NCBI RefSeq assembly: GCF_000219215.1
Contig: NC_015723.1
Coordinates: 2,620,607 to 2,684,606 of the forward strand
Reading direction: 5' to 3'
Length of the DNA: 64,000 nucleotides
Source of the DNA: Cupriavidus necator N-1
GTDB taxonomy: Bacteria > Pseudomonadota > Gammaproteobacteria > Burkholderiales > Burkholderiaceae
In this document: one piece after another, positions 60,403 to 64,000 of the stretch
Position numbering within the stretch: the first letter of the stretch is position 1
Layout of the letters: each line of letters starts with the position of its first letter
Program-made: the position numbers and the translations under genes
Notes under the pieces: generated by a model
Databases searched by the model: none
The model's input: only the letters and a program-made list of their open reading frames with translations
Told to the model about the DNA's origin: nothing

Positions 60403-60821
60403 GACTGGTCTCCTGATATCGTTATCGTGTGCGCAGCGACAAGGACGGCGCGGCCGCCGGTGGCTGGCTTCGGCCTGAAGCAGCCTGCGACGCCCCGCTG
60501 TGCGGCAGGCGTACTCTGGTGCAGGTCAGCCCCGCTTCGCCATGGCACAGGCGAATAAGCGATATGCAAAAGGCGTGATGATCCCACAGCGCACACCGCG
60601 GAAGCCAGCGCCGCAACGGGCGCATTCCGGGGCGTCCCCAGCTTGACGCTTGCGGCAATCCCCCGTATAAAGCCGCCTAGATTCAAGCGACGAGGCAACA
60701 GTTCATTCGTTAGCCACCGTCTGGTACTTCGGTTGTCCATGGTGTCCTTTCCTTGAGTTCCCCGTGTCGGATGACGTTTTCGTCATGCGATGTTTTTTGT
60801 CCTTTTTCTGGAAAGCAAATC
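60403..60821. promoter_or_regulatory. permease promoter and long leader of the cold-shock gene
   Basis: A 419-bp divergent gap. The csp side contains a long T-rich stretch (60740-60815) typical of cold-shock mRNA leaders and a small hairpin ATGACG / CGTCAT with a TTTT loop (60771-60786). No gene is supported. Confidence 0.5.
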
Positions 60822-61025
60822 ATGCAAACCGGTATCGTCAAGTGGTTCAACGACGCCAAGGGCTTCGGCTTCATCAAGCCGGACGCGGGTGGTGACGACC
60901 TCTTCGCCCATTTCTCGGAAATCCGCGCCGACGGCTTCAAGTCGCTGCAGGAAAACCAGCGCGTGCAGTTCGAAGTCAAGAATGGCCCGAAGGGCCTGCA
61001 GGCCGCGAACATCACCCCGCTGTAA
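60822..61025 (+). CDS. cold-shock protein (CspA family)
   Basis: A 67-residue single cold-shock domain. RNP1 KGFGFIKPD and RNP2 DLFAHFSEI bind single-stranded RNA or DNA. It acts as an RNA chaperone. The usual length is matched. GGAAAG precedes the ATG. The original terminator (61071 onward) is split by the IS4-family element behind it. Confidence 0.96.
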   Translation: MQTGIVKWFNDAKGFGFIKPDAGGDDLFAHFSEIRADGFKSLQENQRVQFEVKNGPKGLQAANITPL

Positions 61026-61090
61026 GCGTTGACTGCCCGGCGCGCCCCGTGCGCGCCGAACAGCATAGAACCCCGCCCGATGGCGGTAAT

Positions 61091-61120
61091 GCCGTTCAGT
61101 TAAGTCTGAACGGCATTTTT
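61091..61120 (+). terminator. hairpin terminator within the left end of the IS element
   Basis: GCCGTTCAG / CTGAACGGC with a six-base loop is followed by ATTTTT. It should stop csp transcripts entering the element, replacing the split terminator and shielding the transposase from read-through. Confidence 0.75.
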
Positions 61121-61169
61121 CTTTGCAGGGGTTGTAAACAAGGTGTCGAGCTGTTAACTTGCCGTTCCG

Positions 61170-62486
61170 ATGCTATCGGAACAAGTCCACACCGCCCTTG
61201 AGCTTAGTGAGCCGGCCAGTTTTGCCCGGCTCAGCGAGCATCTGCCGATGGCATGGATCGAGCACGCGCTGGCCGCCACGGGAACAGCGTCCGTTCGCCG
61301 GCGCCGACTGCCAGCAGAGCAGGTGGTCTGGCTGGTCATCGCGCTGGCGCTCTATCGGCACCAATCGATTCCCGATGTGCTGGAGACGCTGGACCTGGCA
61401 CTGCCCAACGATGCCAGCGCCTGTGTCAGCAAGAGCGGCATCGCCCAAGCCCGCGAGCGGCTTGGAGATAAGCCTTTGTTGTGGCTGTTCGAGCAGACCG
61501 CACGGGCGTGGGTGGCTCAGGATGCTGCGCACTACAAATGGAAGGGCTTGGCGCTTTACGCCATGGATGGCACCACCTTCCGCACTGCCGATAGCCCTGA
61601 GAATCGCCTGCACTTTGGCGCCCAGAGCTATGCCAGTGGCAAGGTCGCCAGCTACCCACAAGTGCGCGGTGTCTCGCTCACGGCTGTTCCTACCCATCTT
61701 GTTGCTGATATCGCATTCGGCCGTTACGGCTGCAATGAGATGCTCTATGCCAAGCCGCTTATTGAGCGGATCCCGGATGATTCGCTGACGATCTTTGACA
61801 AAGGCTTTCTGGCCGCAGAGATCCTGTGGGGATTGCGCATGGGCGGCAGCGAGCGCCACTTCCTGATCCCAGCCAAGAAGAATCTGCAGTGGGAGCTGCT
61901 CTCAGGCAGTGCGGATGATGGCATCGTTCAGATGAAGGTCTCCCCTCAGGCTCGCCGCAAGAATCCAGCCTTGCCAGAGACCTGGACAGCTCGCGCGATC
62001 CGGGACGAGGAGTCAGAGCGCGTCCTGTTGACCTCGTTGACGGACCGTCGGCGCTTCAAGGCCGCCGATATCCTTGCTTGCTACCGGCGCCGTTGGGAAA
62101 TCGAAACCAGCTATCGGGAACTGAAGCAGACGATGCTCGGGGCCGAACTGACCTTGCGCAGCCGCCAGCCTGAGGGCGTGCATCAGGAAATCTGGGGGGC
62201 ACTGATTGCGTACAACCTGGTACGTCTGGAGATGGCCAAGGCTGCGCTCGAGGCCCGCGTCGAGCCTACCGACCTGAGCTTTGTGCTGGCCTTGCGCCTG
62301 ATACAGGGCGAACTGACCTGGGCAGCCGGCATGGCCCCAGGCAAGCTGCCGGCCCATCTGCAGCGCATGCGGGCCAAACTTCAGTTGGCGATCGTCCAAA
62401 AACGACGGGGGCGTAAGTGCCCCCGCGTGGTCAAAGCCCTGCCTAAGCGCTACACCGTTCGGTTCCTCAGAAAGGACCTTAACTGA
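61170..62486 (+). CDS. IS4-family DDE transposase
   Basis: A 438-residue transposase. An IS4-type N-terminal domain (HLPMAWIEHALAATG to about residue 130) precedes the DDE core: first Asp in YAMDGTTFR (about 137), second Asp in IFDKGFLA (about 210), and Glu in the YREK-like IETSYRELKQTML (about 318). It cuts and pastes the element. Length is typical and no frameshift is seen. Confidence 0.92.
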   Translation: MLSEQVHTALELSEPASFARLSEHLPMAWIEHALAATGTASVRRRRLPAEQVVWLVIALALYRHQSIPDVLETLDLALPNDASACVSKSGIAQARERLGDKPLLWLFEQTARAWVAQDAAHYKWKGLALYAMDGTTFRTADSPENRLHFGAQSYASGKVASYPQVRGVSLTAVPTHLVADIAFGRYGCNEMLYAKPLIERIPDDSLTIFDKGFLAAEILWGLRMGGSERHFLIPAKKNLQWELLSGSADDGIVQMKVSPQARRKNPALPETWTARAIRDEESERVLLTSLTDRRRFKAADILACYRRRWEIETSYRELKQTMLGAELTLRSRQPEGVHQEIWGALIAYNLVRLEMAKAALEARVEPTDLSFVLALRLIQGELTWAAGMAPGKLPAHLQRMRAKLQLAIVQKRRGRKCPRVVKALPKRYTVRFLRKDLN

Positions 62487-62524
62487 ACGGCATTAGCCCG
62501 ATGGCGGGGTTTTTTGTTTTCAGA

Positions 62525-62556
62525 CGCAGGTAGCGCCACTGGCGGCGCTACCTGCG
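62525..62556. repeat. perfect 13-bp inverted repeat at the left border of the origin region
   Basis: CGCAGGTAGCGCC / GGCGCTACCTGCG with a six-base loop. There is no T-run, so it is not a typical terminator. It lies just behind the split csp terminator. Confidence 0.6.
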
Positions 62557-62960
62557 CCACCTTCATCACACCCCGGCCCGCCCCGCTCCCGCCTGCCCCG
62601 ATCGCCGGCCAGGCGCCCCGCTCTTGCTCCCGCCCGCCGATGCGGCCGACAGCCAGCACTCCTGGCCTTGCGCGGCACGCCATCCCGCTCACCACCCTGC
62701 CTCTCGCCCCACGCAGAATCGGGTACGCCCTGCTGCGCCGCACGAAGTCCAAGGCTGCCCGTGGACGTCGCAGAAATGGGTACGGTCGGCCTGCCGGGCT
62801 AACTCGCGCTGTGCAGCGCCGTACGCAGAAACAGGTACGCCCTGCGGCGGATGTGGCCTTTCCAGAGGCCTTCTGGCACGCAGAAACGGGTACGCCTGGA
62901 TTTTTCTTCACATTTGATTCGGTCGATGGCAGCGCTTGTCTGCTCCCGCATTCCGCCGAC

Positions 62961-62969
62961 ATATCCACA
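62961..62969 (+). promoter_or_regulatory. DnaA-box-like site
   Basis: ATATCCACA, one base from the TTATCCACA consensus, within the repeat cluster. Confidence 0.5.
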
Positions 62970-63569
62970 AAACGGGACCGGGCCGACGACGCAGAAACGG
63001 GTACGGCGGATGCTGCAACGCAGTAGCCACCTGAAGGCCTGAGGCTGCCCGCACCCAACGCAGAAACAGGTACGCCGGCGGGAGCAGGGCACAACGTCAT
63101 GGCACGCAGAAACGGGTACGCCCCCAAAGATGCGAGGCGGATGGCCACCAGGTCGCGCCGCGGCAACCATGGCATGTCTGCGCAGAAACGGGTACGGCAC
63201 GCACCTTGGCGAGTTTGTCACGTATACGTTGAGTGTAAGCGCTAGCTTTTTATGTAGCGCTCATGTACAATGGAAACTGGGTGGCAATTCCGCTGGCGCA
63301 ACCCCAGAAGTCTGCGCAGAAACGGGTACGCTGGGCCGAGGAAGTCCGGTGGCAGGCACGCAGAAACAGGTACGCTTCGCCGCGCACAAGACTCCCGGGG
63401 CGGGACGCAGAAATGGGTACGCCGCAGAAACAGGTACGCTGCGCCAGCACGGCAGTCGCTTTTCAGGCCAGCGCAGAAACAGGTACGGTTTCAGGCTTCG
63501 GAACGCAGAATCGGGTACGCATGGCGTGCAAAGCGCCCGGCGGCAGATCGGCAAGTGAACCTGTTTCTG

Positions 63570-63578
63570 CGTGGATAA
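63570..63578 (-). promoter_or_regulatory. DnaA-box-like site
   Basis: CGTGGATAA is the complement of TTATCCACG, one base from consensus. It overlaps the single minus-oriented repeat copy (63555-63572). Confidence 0.55.
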
Positions 63579-63712
63579 CCGGGCCCTGGCGGTGCTTTTC
63601 TGGGGAAGGAAGACTCAAAACACCCGTAAACTGCGTATACCCGGCGCTCGCTCGCAGAAACGGGTACGGTTTGTGGGGTAGCCGCTGTGGAAAAGGCTGT
63701 GGAGCCAGCGAG

Positions 63713-63721
63713 TTATCCCCG
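63713..63721 (+). promoter_or_regulatory. weak DnaA-box-like site at the edge of the phased array
   Basis: TTATCCCCG, seven of nine consensus bases, directly abutting the first phased iteron. Confidence 0.35.
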
Positions 63722-63825
63722 CAGAAACCAGTTCGCGCCACCCGCAGATACAGGTTCGGCTCGCCGCAGATATGGGTTCGGCCTTTCGCAGAATCGAGTA
63801 CGCTTGTCCGCAGAATCGGGTTCGA
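63719..63825 (+). repeat. phased array of five degenerate iterons (22-bp period)
   Basis: Copies start at 63719, 63742, 63764, 63786 and 63808, so the period is 23, 22, 22, 22 bp, two helical turns. They differ from the upstream copies: four have TTCG in place of TACG and three have GCAGATA or GCAGAAT. All lie in one orientation, on one face of the helix. Confidence 0.85.
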
Positions 63826-63875
63826 TGGGGTTGCTTTTTCCCTTAGGAATCAAGGCCCTGAACTTCACGTATACG

Positions 63876-63918
63876 GTTTACAAGTAGTTAACCCGTATCG
63901 GTATCGTTTACTGGTAGT
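63876..63918 (+). repeat. AT-rich direct repeats GTTTACnnGTAGT
   Basis: GTTTACAAGTAGT (63876-63888) and GTTTACTGGTAGT (63906-63918) lie 30 bp apart in the most AT-rich stretch of the region, just right of the phased iterons. They may be the melting region or a second protein site. Confidence 0.55.
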
Positions 63919-63934
63919 GGATGGCTGGCGAACC

Positions 63935-63960
63935 GTGGACAACCCTGGCGGGTTGCCCAC
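63935..63960. repeat. 11-bp dyad near the right edge
   Basis: GTGGACAACCC and GGGTTGCCCAC are inverted with one mismatch around a TGGC loop. It may be an operator for the initiator gene or a structural element. Confidence 0.5.
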
Positions 63961-64000
63961 CGTCCGCCACCATGCGACCAATCGTGAGATCCCCAACTGG

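Larger units (their letters stand above)
61087..62495 (+). mobile_element. IS4-family insertion sequence, 1409 bp
   Basis: Perfect 18-bp terminal inverted repeats (TAATGCCGTTCAGTTAAG at 61087-61104 and its complement at 62478-62495) bound a single transposase gene. The element is flanked by a 12-bp direct repeat GCCCGATGGCGG (61075-61086 and 62496-62507), the size expected for IS4 target duplications. The target was the hairpin of the csp terminator, whose CCCCGCC arm and GGCGGGG-T6 arm are now 1.4 kb apart. Everything needed for transposition appears intact and the ends are undamaged, so the insertion is recent. Confidence 0.92.
62711..63669 (+). repeat. irregular cluster of sixteen origin-type repeats
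   Basis: Copies start at 62711, 62768, 62823, 62878, 62989, 63058, 63104, 63180, 63314, 63358, 63405, 63422, 63471, 63503, 63555 (the only one in minus orientation) and 63652. Each is 18 bp, consensus ACGCAGAAACGGGTACGC with CGGG, CAGG, TGGG or TCGG in the middle. Spacing is irregular (17 to 149 bp), the first four near 55-57 bp. Confidence 0.92.
62500..64000. other. probable replication origin region of a secondary chromosome or megaplasmid
   Basis: No credible gene in 1.5 kb. It contains 21 copies of the 18-bp repeat, three DnaA-box-like sites (62961-62969, 63570-63578, 63713-63721), three CGTATAC palindromes (63221, 63634, 63868), an AT-rich block with direct repeats (63866-63918) and a dyad (63935-63960). 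Repeats of one sequence next to DnaA boxes and an AT-rich stretch are the hallmark of iteron origins. The initiator and partition genes are not in the window; they probably lie just to the right. An ATG at 63972 opens ten codons to the edge without a ribosome-binding site and cannot be judged. Confidence 0.75.

Noticed and set aside
62711..63825. CRISPR array
   Set aside because: The repeat is only 18 bp, the spacing is irregular or 4 bp between units, variants are many, and no cas gene or leader is present.
62450..63887. Several open frames across the origin region on both strands
   Set aside because: Their proteins are made of the translated repeats (RRNGYA, AETGT, YPFLR-type segments) with no family similarity or ribosome-binding site.
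63972..64000. Start of a partition or initiator gene at the right edge
   Set aside because: Only ten codons, no Shine-Dalgarno sequence, and no recognisable N-terminus.

Overview
The window is GC-rich (about 65-70 %) DNA from a beta-proteobacterium. Gene content and family types point to Burkholderiaceae, most likely Cupriavidus: a TctC/Bug-type binding protein, OmpC-like porin, long-form ArgG, zwf-pgl-glk facing edd, and a VpsR-like sigma-54 activator. From memory, the Entner-Doudoroff cluster sits near the end of chromosome 2 in Cupriavidus necator. That fits the right end of the window, which looks like the replication origin of a secondary chromosome (chromid) or megaplasmid. The species call is inference; no database was searched.

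Layout, left to right. 1-9,200: a catabolic island. A BKACE-type beta-keto-acid cleavage enzyme faces a truncated AraC regulator; an MFS transporter, alpha/beta-hydrolase and porin form an operon running leftwards; the same paired operator lies in front of both units. A group II intron sits exactly behind the porin stop codon. argG follows. 9,500-13,400: CoA-transferase, Bug-type binding protein and enoyl-CoA hydratase in one operon, with a convergent LysR gene. 13,700-31,800: housekeeping and accessory genes (VOC protein, SlyX, DUF1439 lipoprotein-like protein, DMT exporter, sirtuin, type Vd patatin autotransporter, IclR, YcgR, LysE, ThpR, Ogt, Ada-AlkA fusion, M16 peptidase, a LexA-controlled orphan). 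Two genes here are broken (YeeE/YedE and a LysR gene). 31,800-39,200: acyl-CoA dehydrogenase, OPT transporter, FAD monooxygenase with DUF2783 partner and MarR regulator, YccF, 2-hydroxyacid dehydrogenase. 39,300-46,700: zwf-pgl-glk plus a two-component system on the minus strand, divergent from edd. 46,700-61,000: MscS channel, exporter and TonB receptor pair, RF3, YihY, sigma-54 activator, purine permease, cold-shock protein. 61,087-62,495: an IS4-family element splitting the cold-shock gene terminator. 62,500-64,000: no genes, but an origin-like region.

The most striking signal is an 18-bp repeat, consensus ACGCAGAAACGGGTACGC. I count 21 copies in 62,711-63,825 and 10 more scattered between 37,970 and 58,900. 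I found none in the first 37.9 kb. The copies nearest the right end form a regular 22-bp-phased array of a variant ending in TTCG/TACG, next to DnaA-box-like sites, AT-rich direct repeats and a dyad. The upstream copies are irregularly spaced and closer to consensus. This looks like an iteron origin with phased core iterons, a looser control cluster, and outlying initiator sites reaching about 26 kb into the chromosome, one of them inside the glk coding sequence. The initiator gene would lie beyond the right edge.
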